DNA from: Bermanella marisrubri
Lineage (GTDB): Bacteria > Pseudomonadota > Gammaproteobacteria > Pseudomonadales > Oceanobacteraceae
NCBI RefSeq assembly: GCF_012295615.1
Contig: NZ_CP051183.1
Location: forward strand, 2,631,001-2,695,000
Length of the DNA stretch: 64,000 bases
Reading direction: 5' to 3'
The notes under the pieces are model-generated. The model saw nothing but the letters and a program-made list of their open reading frames with translations, had not been told where the DNA came from and did not search any database. Of this stretch, positions 16,212-25,370 are shown piece after piece; positions within the stretch are counted from its first letter, which is position 1, and the number at the start of each line of letters is the position of its first letter. The position numbers and the translations under genes are program-made.

Positions 16212-17228
16212 TTAGATTGTAGCGCAATACTGTGATTGCTTTGCAAGTATTGCCCATGCAATACGCACTAACTTGTTTGCCAATGCAACAATCACTTTAT
16301 TTTTGTGCATTCGTTTGAGCAATGCCATGATCCATTCATGAAATGGCTTACCCTCTTTTGTGTGCCTAATTACTGCCCTAGCTCCATGAATAAACATACG
16401 TCTTAAATATGCGTCTCCACGCTTGCTTATACCAAGTAATAATGCCTTACCGCCACTCGAATGCTGACTCGGAACAAGACCTAGCCAAGCAGATAGTTGA
16501 CGGCCAGATTTAAATTCCTTTGCATCACCAATACTTGCGACCAATGCCGAAGACGTTAACCGCCCTACACCCGGAATTTCTTGAACCTTCTTGCACTGTT
16601 CACTTTTACGACTTGCAGAATCAATCTGCCTATCTAATTCCTCTAAGTAAGCTTCGATATCAACCAAACGCGTGTGCATAAGCTTGATATGATTCAACAG
16701 CATGCTTGGTATCTTGCTTTCTAATACCCCAAAATCTTCTCGGAACCACTTTCTAAGTCGAAATCTTCCTGCCGGTATTGATATACCAAACTCATGGAGA
16801 CTAGCTCTTATTCGATTTATTAGGGAAGTGCGATCCCGAACAACACCGTCACGTTCCCGATGCAATAAAAGCAGTGCTTGCTGCTCTTCACTCTTAACTG
16901 TCACAAATCGCATCGTGGGGCGACTAACAGCTTCACATATAGCCTCAGCATCAGCACTATCATTCTTGTTTGTCTTAACATAAGGCTTTACGTATTGTGG
17001 CGGCATCAGCCTCACCTTATGACCGAGCTTTTTTATCTCTCGAGCCCAGTAGTGAGCGCTGCCGCAGGCTTCCATCCCTACGAGACAAGGCTCTATGTTT
17101 GCCAAAAACTTTAATACTTGGTTTCTACGCAGCGCTTTATTTAGGAGCTTCTTTCCATACTCATCAAAAGCACATACTTGAAAAACAGACTTAGCTAAAT
17201 CAATACCTATTGCATGAATCTGGTTCAT
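16212..17228 (-). CDS. IS110 family transposase (IS1111 type)
   Basis: 338 residues. The RuvC-like DEDD domain starts GIDLAKSVFQVCAF with the first Asp at residue 10, then GMEACGSAHYWA (Glu) and NKNDSADAEAICEAV (the two Asp). The C-terminal Tnp_20 domain has IPGVGRLTSSALVASIGDA and the WLGLVPSQHSSGGKALLLG segment with the conserved serine. The ATG at 17228 has AGGAGG upstream. The gene looks complete and possibly active. Confidence 0.95.
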   Translation of the reverse strand: MNQIHAIGIDLAKSVFQVCAFDEYGKKLLNKALRRNQVLKFLANIEPCLVGMEACGSAHYWAREIKKLGHKVRLMPPQYVKPYVKTNKNDSADAEAICEAVSRPTMRFVTVKSEEQQALLLLHRERDGVVRDRTSLINRIRASLHEFGISIPAGRFRLRKWFREDFGVLESKIPSMLLNHIKLMHTRLVDIEAYLEELDRQIDSASRKSEQCKKVQEIPGVGRLTSSALVASIGDAKEFKSGRQLSAWLGLVPSQHSSGGKALLLGISKRGDAYLRRMFIHGARAVIRHTKEGKPFHEWIMALLKRMHKNKVIVALANKLVRIAWAILAKQSQYCATI

Positions 17229-17393
17229 AACAACCTCCTATTTAACTGACCAACTCAGTATAGAAGGGGTGTCCATTTCATTATTTTAATAATGCGCGTG
17301 CGCGTTTTTCCGGTTGAGGAGATAAGGCGTAATCGCAGCTAAGTATTTGAAAGAAATGGATTTTTTGATGAATTCCCTTTCTTGCTCAGCGGC

Positions 17394-17522
17394 AAAAACG
17401 CGCATGCTCGTTTTTCCAGAATCACGAGGTCCTCTATGCACTGCGCTTGATTTTATAGTCCTTTGATTTTGCATGGTTTTGTCTCTGATCGCCAGTATAA
17501 ACGCGCATTTTCTGTGCGCGTT
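17394..17522. repeat. Alternating purine-pyrimidine palindromes upstream of the nuclease gene
   Basis: 17394-17415 is a near-perfect 22-base palindrome, AAAAACG at one end, CGTTTTT at the other, centre GCATGC. 17500-17522 is a hairpin AACGCGCA, seven-base loop, TGCGCGTT. A related GCGCGTGCGCGTTTTTCC stretch stands at 17294. The region between the IS110 element and the LexA box (17277-17560) has no gene that I can support. Confidence 0.6.
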
Positions 17523-17562
17523 ATTCTTGGATTGGCCGTTGATTTTCGCCACTTTATAAATA

Positions 17563-17582
17563 TACTGTATATAAATACAGCT
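17563..17582 (+). promoter_or_regulatory. LexA (SOS) box
   Basis: CTGTATATAAATACAG at 17565-17580 is a full match to CTGT-N8-ACAG with the AT-rich spacer preferred by gammaproteobacterial LexA. It lies 24 bases before the start of the VRR-NUC/exonuclease gene and over a TATAAAT-like -10 element, a position that would block transcription until SOS induction. Confidence 0.8.
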
Positions 17583-17603
17583 TCAATGATTTATTGATTT
17601 ATC

Positions 17604-19820
17604 TTGAAAGAACTACCTGAGAAGTACTATCTCACTCATTTCTGTGAGTTTTTGAGCTATCTATCTGATACTTGCCGTCATTTATTGGATGAGGGTGATT
17701 GGGCACATTTAAACGCGTTTAAAGCACTGCCAGAAGAGGCTCAATGTGTATTTGTGCGAATGCTTAATCGCAAAGGTGATGTCATTAAAACTGGCGATTT
17801 TCGCTACGCGGAAGTGTCCGATATCCCATCGGCTCTGGCTGATTTAGAGCACGCGGGGTTTATTCAAGGTGTTACTGAACCTTTCTTCAATGATTGGCTA
17901 TTAGCTTTAAATAAAGAGGAATTAATAGCCCTTGCGCATTATCGGCTTGAACATCATGAACATAGTTCTGCACTTAATGATTTCGATACACAGCCCCTCC
18001 CCAAAAAAAGCCATACAAAAAGTCGTTGGTTAAGCTGGGTACAGCACCATGTATCGCCATGCAGCCTCATGAATGCACCTTTTGCTCTAATGCAGCAATA
18101 TCACGTGATTGCCAAAGCGGATGTCGTTCAATATTGGTTATTTTTATATTTTGGTCACTTGCGTGGTCGCTTAAATCAATTTTCGCTTCGCGACATGGGC
18201 ATTATGCATACTCATCAGGAGCAACACATTAATGGTGCCCGCTTTGATGATCTCGATCAGGCCAAGTCAGCTTTTTTCTTCAGTTTACAAAACCAAAATC
18301 TTAAGCTAACCAGTGACGATGATTTAGCCGACTTTGCTCGGAAAGCTAAGGCGTTTAATGAAGCGGACGGTCAGCAGGCCGAAAGCCATAGAGACAAGTT
18401 ATTTTACCGCCTCGGAAAGCGCTTATTATCGTTGCCACTATCAGACACATTCTCAGCCACAGATAGAGATCACTTAGCGATGAGTGTGCTGGAGCTTAGT
18501 CATGACCCTGCAGCAATCGAAAAAAGCATTCGTTTACTGTATCAAAAGGGGGAGCATGATGAAGTGCAAACACGCTTACAAGATATTATTGATGATCCTA
18601 GTTCAGAACACTTATTGATTTTTGCGCAAGACTTTTTACAGCGTAAGTTTCATAAAAAACGGACAAGTTTACTGACAGATTTGTTGCGGGCTTGTGAGTC
18701 ACCTATTTCTTTAGATGAAGCCTACCGCGGTTATGCTGAAGGTGGCGTGATTGATCATTATCAACGTTCAGGTGTACGCGCTTTTCATAGTGAAAACAAT
18801 ATTTGGCGCGCCCTTTTCACTTTATTCTTTTGGCATGAACTGTATGAGCATGAAGCGTCTGGCTTTCATTCTGAGTTCGACTTTAAACCTAAATTAATCA
18901 AACAGCGGCAGTTTTATGCTGTTTTATCCTCTGCAATCGAATCACGTTTACAATCCATTCGCAGTAAAACGGATCTACTAAAATGCATTCAGAGTAATTG
19001 GGCACGTCATTACGGGCAACGTAACGGCTTGTTCCATTGGCATGCAAGTTTGCTAGAGCCGTTAACCTTGTTGATTCAGTACGGCTCTTTACCGGGATTA
19101 ATAGAACATTTACGCAATATGGCTAAACAGTTTCATGAACTTTGTGATGGCTATCCGGATTTAATGATCATTGACGATAATGGTATTCGCTTTGAAGAAA
19201 TAAAAGCACCGGGAGATCAGCTGAGGCGTAACCAATTAATCAGTTTGCAAAGCTTAAAGCGCAACGGTTTTGATGTGCGAGTGCAAACGACGGATTGGAA
19301 AATTAATCCTGAACAACCTTATGTGATTGTGGATGTGGAAACCACGGGTGGGCGAAAGGAACAACATAGAGTAACCGAAGTGGGTATGGTCAAGGTATTG
19401 AATGGCGAAATTGTTGATGAATGGCAGAGCTTAATCAACCCCATGCGTCATATTCCGCAAAGTATTACGCGCTTAACGGGCATCAGTAATGAAATGGTAT
19501 CCAACGCCCCTGTTTTCGATGATGTGGCTGATGAAATTGCTGAGTTTTGCGCTGGTTCAGTATTTGTCGCTCATAACGTTAATTTTGATTATGGTTTTTT
19601 CAGAAGTGAGTTTGAGCGTTTAGGTCGGCGTTTTCATGCACCTAAACTTTGCACCGTACAGATGTCTCGTAAATATTTACCAGGCCATAGCTCTTATTCA
19701 CTGGGTAAACTCTGCGCCGCCCTAGACATTGATTTAGAGAACCATCACCGCGCTCTTGACGATGCAAAGGCCGCTGCCCATGTATTTCGTTTGATTCAGG
19801 AAAAAAGACAAACCTCCTGA
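17604..19820 (+). CDS. FAN1-type VRR-NUC nuclease fused to a DnaQ-like exonuclease
   Basis: 738 residues. Residues 1-510 match bacterial FAN1 (LPEKYYLTHFCEFLSYL start; MLNRKGDVIKTGDFRY; a TPR-like middle). Residues 515-568 form the VRR-NUC site: DGYPDL, FEEIKAPGDQL and RRNQ give the Asp, Glu-x-Lys and Gln of the PD-(D/E)XK fold. Residues 569-738 are a complete DEDDh exonuclease: VDVETTG (577-582), AHNVNFD (657-662), HRALDDAKA (715-720). FAN1 processes interstrand crosslinks and flaps; the added 3'-5' exonuclease would trim ends. Start is TTG, as the only upstream in-frame ATG (17586) is closed by TGA. A LexA box precedes it, so it is likely SOS-induced. Confidence 0.88.
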   Translation: MKELPEKYYLTHFCEFLSYLSDTCRHLLDEGDWAHLNAFKALPEEAQCVFVRMLNRKGDVIKTGDFRYAEVSDIPSALADLEHAGFIQGVTEPFFNDWLLALNKEELIALAHYRLEHHEHSSALNDFDTQPLPKKSHTKSRWLSWVQHHVSPCSLMNAPFALMQQYHVIAKADVVQYWLFLYFGHLRGRLNQFSLRDMGIMHTHQEQHINGARFDDLDQAKSAFFFSLQNQNLKLTSDDDLADFARKAKAFNEADGQQAESHRDKLFYRLGKRLLSLPLSDTFSATDRDHLAMSVLELSHDPAAIEKSIRLLYQKGEHDEVQTRLQDIIDDPSSEHLLIFAQDFLQRKFHKKRTSLLTDLLRACESPISLDEAYRGYAEGGVIDHYQRSGVRAFHSENNIWRALFTLFFWHELYEHEASGFHSEFDFKPKLIKQRQFYAVLSSAIESRLQSIRSKTDLLKCIQSNWARHYGQRNGLFHWHASLLEPLTLLIQYGSLPGLIEHLRNMAKQFHELCDGYPDLMIIDDNGIRFEEIKAPGDQLRRNQLISLQSLKRNGFDVRVQTTDWKINPEQPYVIVDVETTGGRKEQHRVTEVGMVKVLNGEIVDEWQSLINPMRHIPQSITRLTGISNEMVSNAPVFDDVADEIAEFCAGSVFVAHNVNFDYGFFRSEFERLGRRFHAPKLCTVQMSRKYLPGHSSYSLGKLCAALDIDLENHHRALDDAKAAAHVFRLIQEKRQTS

Positions 19821-20011
19821 CGCTTTAAGACACCAACTCAGTCTTTTTCGGCCAACATACTCCCATCTGCGCCAGCACCGATGATTTTGTCTTAATTTGA
19901 TTGTTTTTTGGCCACATAACACATGGGGCAATATGACCTCCTCCTCTTTACTGTAAAAAGGAGAAAGCACTCTCCATTCCGATCCTATAAAAACGATAAA
20001 GAGAAATAGTC

Positions 20012-22198
20012 ATGAAATGTACATTTAGAATGACTTGTGCAGCGGTTAAGGTGAGTACCTTAGCTTTTGCAACATGCTTGTCAGCAGGGGTGCTGGGCTT
20101 TTCATCGGCACCGGAGCCACAATCTCAACCACAAGCCCCAGGCTACAACGGTGATGCTCACAGTATTGCGCAGCAATGCTATGCAATACAGTCGCCGGAA
20201 AATGGGAATTATCTTCAGAAATTCAATAACGGGAGTCCTGTAGACAATGGTCTATCTTATCGCTTTGCGAATATCAGCAAAGATAGCGCCACCCGTTTCT
20301 TTGTGAAGCCAACCGGTTTAGGTCGCTTTATGCTGACTGATCGCGATGGCCGCTATTTTGCAACACACTTACCGGGTCAAATAGGCGCTGGCCGTTACGC
20401 CGGAAAATTTGCCGAGTGGACGATTGAAAAGCAAGGTTCCGAGCGCTTTAGTTTTCATGGCACTGGCTTAAACATGAAGCTACGACACAACTACAATGAT
20501 GGTGGTTTGTATTTCTTCGATTTGTTAAATCCTTTTAACTTTAACAGTGAAGACAGTTTCAAACTCGTAGCACAAACAAACTGTAAGCCTTACCCCGAAG
20601 TGACCACGAACGTGACCGGCGATGTGAATAACTTGAAAGGTAATGTGAATCAGCCCATACGCGGTTATGTAGACCCGCATACACATATTACTTCATATGA
20701 ATTCATGGGTGGCAAAATGATGGCGGGTAAACCGTTTCATCGCTGGGGCGTAGAAGAAGCCTTAAAAGACAGTAAGGATATTCATGGTCCGAATGGCTCG
20801 CTGGATTTAATCGGTAATCTTTATACCTTTGAAGATCCTAACATGCGGTACGATACTCGTGGTTGGCCAGACTTCCCATGGTGGCCGAACCACAAGCAAA
20901 TGAGCCACAGTGGTTATTACTACAAATGGATTGAGCGTGCTTATCTTTCCGGCTTACGTTTAATGGTCACAGACCTCGTTGAAAACGAAGTTTTATGTAA
21001 CGTGCAAAAAACCATTAACCCAGCGAGTTGGATTAATCCGAATAGCTGTAACACGATGGATAGCATTCGCTTACAAGCTAAACGCCTACATGAAATGCAA
21101 GACTACATTGATGCACAAAGCGGCGGGCCAGGTGAAGGTTTCTTCCGCTTAGTAACGTCACCAGAACAAGCTCGTCAAGTTATCGCGGATGGTAAAATGG
21201 CTGTGCTAATGGGTGTTGAGGCTTCAGAAACATTTAACTGTGGACTAAAAGACTCATGCTCTAAAGACAGTATTGAAGCTCAACTGAACGAACTTTACGA
21301 CATGGGTATTCGAACCATTTACCCAACTCATAAATTCGATAATCAGTTGGCTGGTTCCGCTGTTGAAGATGGCTTCATCAACTTAGGTCAGTGGCTTTCG
21401 GGCGGACGCTTCTTTGAAACCAAAGAATGTGATGACCATACCAAGGGACGCTACTTTAAATCTGGCTTCCCGTTAATTGGCGATGTGCCTGTAATTCGCG
21501 ACATCTTAAACGGTGTCGGTCTTAACCCTGTGTACGACGAAAGCATTCAACATTGTAACGAGCACGGTATTACAGAGTTAGGGGTGTATCTAGTTAATCG
21601 TATGATCGACAAGAAAATGCTGGTTGAGCTAGACCATATGAGTAACGATACTGCGACGGCTGTTATGGACATCGTTGAAGCGCGTAACTATAGCGGTGTG
21701 ATTACCTCTCATAGCTGGATGCGTGATGGCAAAAATGGCGAAGTACACAGCAATACCGAGCGCTTAATTCGCTCTGGCGGTTTCAGCGCGCCATACAACT
21801 CCGATGCTCACAATGTCGTCGGTAGCATTAGCCGTTATTTAGATGTGGTGGAAGATACACCATACTTAAATGGAGTAGGCTTTGGTACCGATATGAGTGG
21901 CTTGGGAGGACAGGCCGGTCCGCGTTATGACACCGACATCAATCCGCTTGAGTATCCATTTACGACAGAATTTGGTTTGACCTTCGAGCAACAAAAATCA
22001 GGTAACCGGGTTTTCGACCTCAATACAGACGGTATTGCTCATTACGGAATGGTTGCCGATCATGTTCAGGACATTCGTGAGCAAGCACCTCAGCGCATTT
22101 ACGAGTCGGTTATGAATTCTGCTGAAGCCTATATCCAGATGTGGGAACGTGCAGAAGCATCTCCAGACACGCCTCACTACGATCCCTTAGCGGATTAA
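20012..22198 (+). CDS. Secreted metal-dependent hydrolase (amidohydrolase/M19-like)
   Basis: 728 residues with a signal peptide ending near residue 30. A beta-trefoil-like N-terminal region (SPENGNYLQKF, LTDRDGRYFATHL) occupies about 50-190. The catalytic part begins with VDPHTHITSYEF, the HxH metal site after the first strand. VLMGVEASETF, YPTHKFDNQLAGSA, VELDHMSNDTA, GVITSHSWM and GVGFGTDMSG give further His and Asp ligands in the order seen in amidohydrolase and dipeptidase M19 barrels. The substrate is unknown. AAAGAG stands before the ATG. It is single-gene with its own terminator. Confidence 0.75.
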   Translation: MKCTFRMTCAAVKVSTLAFATCLSAGVLGFSSAPEPQSQPQAPGYNGDAHSIAQQCYAIQSPENGNYLQKFNNGSPVDNGLSYRFANISKDSATRFFVKPTGLGRFMLTDRDGRYFATHLPGQIGAGRYAGKFAEWTIEKQGSERFSFHGTGLNMKLRHNYNDGGLYFFDLLNPFNFNSEDSFKLVAQTNCKPYPEVTTNVTGDVNNLKGNVNQPIRGYVDPHTHITSYEFMGGKMMAGKPFHRWGVEEALKDSKDIHGPNGSLDLIGNLYTFEDPNMRYDTRGWPDFPWWPNHKQMSHSGYYYKWIERAYLSGLRLMVTDLVENEVLCNVQKTINPASWINPNSCNTMDSIRLQAKRLHEMQDYIDAQSGGPGEGFFRLVTSPEQARQVIADGKMAVLMGVEASETFNCGLKDSCSKDSIEAQLNELYDMGIRTIYPTHKFDNQLAGSAVEDGFINLGQWLSGGRFFETKECDDHTKGRYFKSGFPLIGDVPVIRDILNGVGLNPVYDESIQHCNEHGITELGVYLVNRMIDKKMLVELDHMSNDTATAVMDIVEARNYSGVITSHSWMRDGKNGEVHSNTERLIRSGGFSAPYNSDAHNVVGSISRYLDVVEDTPYLNGVGFGTDMSGLGGQAGPRYDTDINPLEYPFTTEFGLTFEQQKSGNRVFDLNTDGIAHYGMVADHVQDIREQAPQRIYESVMNSAEAYIQMWERAEASPDTPHYDPLAD

Positions 22199-22205
22199 TA
22201 TTATG

Positions 22206-22235
22206 ACGCCCGATCATTTTGATTGGGCGTTTTTA
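22206..22235 (+). terminator. Rho-independent terminator of the secreted hydrolase gene
   Basis: ACGCCCGATC (22206-22215) pairs with GATTGGGCGT (22221-22230, one G-T pair) and five T follow. It sits eight bases after the stop codon. Confidence 0.88.
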
Positions 22236-22333
22236 TAACCTTTATGCAATCTCATCCGAAGTGGCCTCCAAAAAGTTGATGCATTTCACATTTCCTGATT
22301 TACTAAAAGTAAAGCAGCCGTCAGGTCACCGCT

Positions 22334-23413
22334 ATGAAATACCTACCTGTCTTTCTTCCTCTTTGTGTTTCCTTTTGCAGCATGAGTCTCACTAGCCATG
22401 CATTAGACAAGCAACTCGTGACTTACAAGCAAACTCAATATACCCCTATCTTTGATAACGATGGCGTATTTCCAAAGGACAGTATTGATTTTAACAGCTC
22501 TACTTTTACGGAGTTAACCTACTCTAGTCCATCAGAAAAAGAGTTTTCTGTTGAAGTATCAGCACTCTTGAACGCGGACAATGAAGTTGATCAATTGAAA
22601 GCCTTATTCAATTGGGGAGGTACCGTTATTGTCGCTAGCCAAGGGACTATTGAAGGCAGCTTTGAACAAACCGATGAAGCTCGCTTTCCCGGAAACCAAG
22701 ACCCTGATGAATTATTCCAAACCTTGTTGCCCAATGAAGCATCGTTTGAGGGAGAATCTTCATTTTTAGGTTTAGGTTGGGAAATGTATGGCGATCGCAT
22801 TGTCGGGCTAGGCTATCAAAAAACGGTGTCCCCAGTTTTACTATCAATTGATACTTTCCAAAGCTATGAGTTTGGATTCAATAATCGCACAGGTGAATTT
22901 GAGAACTATCACCCTGAAGGCACTTACCCTTACAAAGCAGTCGATGCAGAGGGCACTATTGAAACATATGGCCTTTGGGTGCGACTGGATCCGCTTAGTA
23001 AAGCATTTGAAAAAGTCGAGCGCACCGGTCAATCCGAGTCGGGTTTCTTTTTCTCAGCAGACGTAATGACCGGCATCGCCGTATACACGCCAGGAGAACA
23101 AGTTGAAACCGATTATGCAGAGGCAACAGAGGCCGTTGCAGCCAGTGTTGGCCGCCCAGGGGAAGGCACCACACTAGAAGTTGCAGAAGCCACCTCGCTG
23201 CTTACTTCACGCTTAGTTTATGGCACCGGCTATCAAGTGGTATTCCCAGTTTCTAGCGCGATTGTAGGTGCAAGCATCGGCGTAGAAGGATCTCTGCATG
23301 TTAATTTATTTGAAAGTGATTACGCGAGTGGCTCGGGAGCCGAAGGTGAGATATTTACCGAATCTAGTAACTTTGGTTATGGATTTTTTTTCCGATTGGC
23401 TGTGGCTTACTAG
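22334..23413 (+). CDS. Secreted hypothetical protein, probably outer membrane
   Basis: 359 residues. A signal peptide (residues 1-24, ending SHALD) is followed by a glycine- and glutamate-rich sequence of alternating strands (EGSFEQTDEARF, ETYGLWVRLDP). The last 60 residues are amphipathic strands ending in GYGFFFRLAVAY, compatible with a short beta barrel and the C-terminal aromatic signature of outer-membrane proteins. I do not recognise the family. It stands alone between two terminated units. Confidence 0.6.
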   Translation: MKYLPVFLPLCVSFCSMSLTSHALDKQLVTYKQTQYTPIFDNDGVFPKDSIDFNSSTFTELTYSSPSEKEFSVEVSALLNADNEVDQLKALFNWGGTVIVASQGTIEGSFEQTDEARFPGNQDPDELFQTLLPNEASFEGESSFLGLGWEMYGDRIVGLGYQKTVSPVLLSIDTFQSYEFGFNNRTGEFENYHPEGTYPYKAVDAEGTIETYGLWVRLDPLSKAFEKVERTGQSESGFFFSADVMTGIAVYTPGEQVETDYAEATEAVAASVGRPGEGTTLEVAEATSLLTSRLVYGTGYQVVFPVSSAIVGASIGVEGSLHVNLFESDYASGSGAEGEIFTESSNFGYGFFFRLAVAY

Positions 23414-23469
23414 ACTCACCAAGCAGAAGCGGCATCACGCCACTTCAATCTGTATCTGTCGCTTCATTT

Positions 23470-25245
23470 TTATTGAGTAAGCGGCCAGCCAATTAATAAC
23501 ACCGAAATGGTCATGACACCGATGAACACATTCATGGGTAGACCCACTTTCAAGAAGTCCGTAAAGCGATAATTACCTGGGCCGTATACCATCAAGTTAG
23601 TTTGATAACCTAGTGGTGTAGCAAAGCTGGCAGAGGCTGCCATCATGACTGCAAATACAAACGGCTCGTGATTTAAACTCGCCTTCTCGGTAATCTCTAA
23701 CACAATGGGCAACATTAAAACGGCTGCCGCGTTGTTGGTGATGCTCTCAGTCAGCATGGATACAGTGATATAAGTTAGGATCAGCATTAACCAAGGAATA
23801 CCAAAACTTAGATCAATAATACCTCCAGCAATAGCTTGCCCTGCTCCGGTTTTTTGCAGTGCCGCTCCTAAGGCAAATGATGCTCCTATAGTTACGATCA
23901 CTGTTAGGTCCAAACTTTTTTCTGCACGGCTAATAGAACAGCAACCAGAAACGATCATTAAGCCTGCCCCTAATAATGATGCATTCAACATCGATGTCAC
24001 ACCAAATGCGGCAAGCAATACCACGAGCGCCAAGATACCCCATGATAAATAAGCCCGTTCATGGCGGGGGGGCTCACTGTCTAAATCATTAACCAACAAA
24101 AAGTCTTTGTTAAAACGCTGACGACTCACAAATGCAGGACGAGCTTCAAGCAACAATGTATCACCTGCTTCTAAACGGATACTGCCCAAATTACCCTGTA
24201 CACGTTCACCATTGCGCGCTACTGCTAAAACCACTGCGCCATAGCGATTACGGAATTTCGAATCACGAATGGTATTACCCAAAGCATCGCAGTGAGGCGA
24301 AACCACAACTTCTACCAAACGACGTTCTGCACGCTCGATGGCAATACTTTCTGAATAATCACCATCCGTTGAAGGTTCGATACCATTAATGCGTAACAAA
24401 TCGGATATGGCTTCCGTTTCTCCCGCAAAAACCAAACGGTCGCCTCCTTGGAGTTTTTCTTCTGATGATACTGCCGTTACAACGGTATCATTACGCTCAA
24501 TCTCGACCAAGTACACTTGGCTTAGATCACGCAAACCAGCTTCTTGAACAGACTTACCCACTAATGGACCATGATGAGCTACCGCCACCTCGAGCGTGAA
24601 TTCACGTAAATTGGCAAAGCCACTTTTATCACTGCGATCTGGCAGCCATTTTGGAAAGAAATACCACATAAATACCAAGCCCATTAGGGCCACGGGCAAA
24701 CCCACTGCGGTAATAGAAAATATAGAGAGCTGAGATTCACCTGTGATCTCATTGTACATGCCTGCAACGAGCAGATTCGTACTGGTGCCGATCAACGTCA
24801 AGGTACCGCCTAAAATGGCACAATAACTCAGCGGGATCATGAGTTTGGAACTCGGGATATTAATTTTGCGCGACCATGCGTGAATCGCTGGAATCATGGT
24901 GGCGACGACAGGGGTGTTATTGAGGAAACCACTGAGCCCAAATACGGGTGCGAAAATACGTAATAATGCACCACGCAGGCCTTTAGGTTGACCTAAGGCC
25001 TTGTTTACCAGCAAATCGATACCACCGGAGGCGTGAATTCCTGCAGCGACGACAAACATTGCCGCAACGGTAACAAGACCTGCATTACTGAAGCCAGCCA
25101 AGGCTTCATTGGCGTCTAGGATACCAGTGATGCTCAACACCACCATGACCGCCATCATCACCATATGCGGTGCTAGACGGGTGAAAATAAGAACGCCGAG
25201 AGCCAACACCATTAGGCCCAAGGTTAAGCTTGCTTGCCAATCCAA
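23470..25245 (-). CDS. SLC13-family permease with TrkA-C domains
   Basis: 591 residues. An N-terminal hydrophobic block (LTLGLMVLALGVLIFTRL on) with SGFLNNTPVVATMIPA, then two TrkA-C regulatory domains around residues 215-380 (VGKSVQEAGLRDLSQVYLVEI and GNTIRDSKFRNRYGAVVLAV), and a second transport block ending in ITNNAAAVLMLPIVL and the Na+-site-like YQTNLMVYGPGNYR. This is the layout of SLC13/divalent anion:sodium symporters such as the SdcS/YfbS group. The substrate may be sulfate or a dicarboxylate. The start is TTG; the upstream Shine-Dalgarno is weak. Confidence 0.88.
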   Translation of the reverse strand: MDWQASLTLGLMVLALGVLIFTRLAPHMVMMAVMVVLSITGILDANEALAGFSNAGLVTVAAMFVVAAGIHASGGIDLLVNKALGQPKGLRGALLRIFAPVFGLSGFLNNTPVVATMIPAIHAWSRKINIPSSKLMIPLSYCAILGGTLTLIGTSTNLLVAGMYNEITGESQLSIFSITAVGLPVALMGLVFMWYFFPKWLPDRSDKSGFANLREFTLEVAVAHHGPLVGKSVQEAGLRDLSQVYLVEIERNDTVVTAVSSEEKLQGGDRLVFAGETEAISDLLRINGIEPSTDGDYSESIAIERAERRLVEVVVSPHCDALGNTIRDSKFRNRYGAVVLAVARNGERVQGNLGSIRLEAGDTLLLEARPAFVSRQRFNKDFLLVNDLDSEPPRHERAYLSWGILALVVLLAAFGVTSMLNASLLGAGLMIVSGCCSISRAEKSLDLTVIVTIGASFALGAALQKTGAGQAIAGGIIDLSFGIPWLMLILTYITVSMLTESITNNAAAVLMLPIVLEITEKASLNHEPFVFAVMMAASASFATPLGYQTNLMVYGPGNYRFTDFLKVGLPMNVFIGVMTISVLLIGWPLTQ

Positions 25246-25370
25246 AACAAATACTCGATGAAACTATAGTAACAGCGCACTTTACACCGGGGATCATATA
25301 ATTAAAAAGAACTTATTTTAATCTATATATATCTGAAATGAATATAGCTATTGAGTGTTGAAAAATATCA

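Larger units (their letters stand above)
15969..17276 (-). mobile_element. IS110-family element, IS1111 type
   Basis: Twelve-base inverted repeats ATGGACACCCCT at 15969-15980 and AGGGGTGTCCAT at 17265-17276 frame 1308 bases. The transposase is one gene on the minus strand, with a short 5' end (about 48 bases) and a long non-coding 3' end (about 240 bases). Subterminal inverted repeats and a long 3' non-coding end are marks of the IS1111 group. True ends lie a few bases outside the repeats. No target duplication is seen, as expected. Confidence 0.85.

Noticed and set aside
17286-17552. An 88-codon open frame on the minus strand between the IS110-family element and the LexA box
   Set aside because: It lies across palindromic CG-rich repeats, has no recognisable Shine-Dalgarno, and its peptide composition is unlike a folded protein. 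It overlaps the promoter region of the nuclease gene.
15970-20011. Search for an integron integrase (intI) and attI beyond the array
   Set aside because: The only genes here are the IS110 transposase and the VRR-NUC/exonuclease; no tyrosine recombinase motifs were seen.
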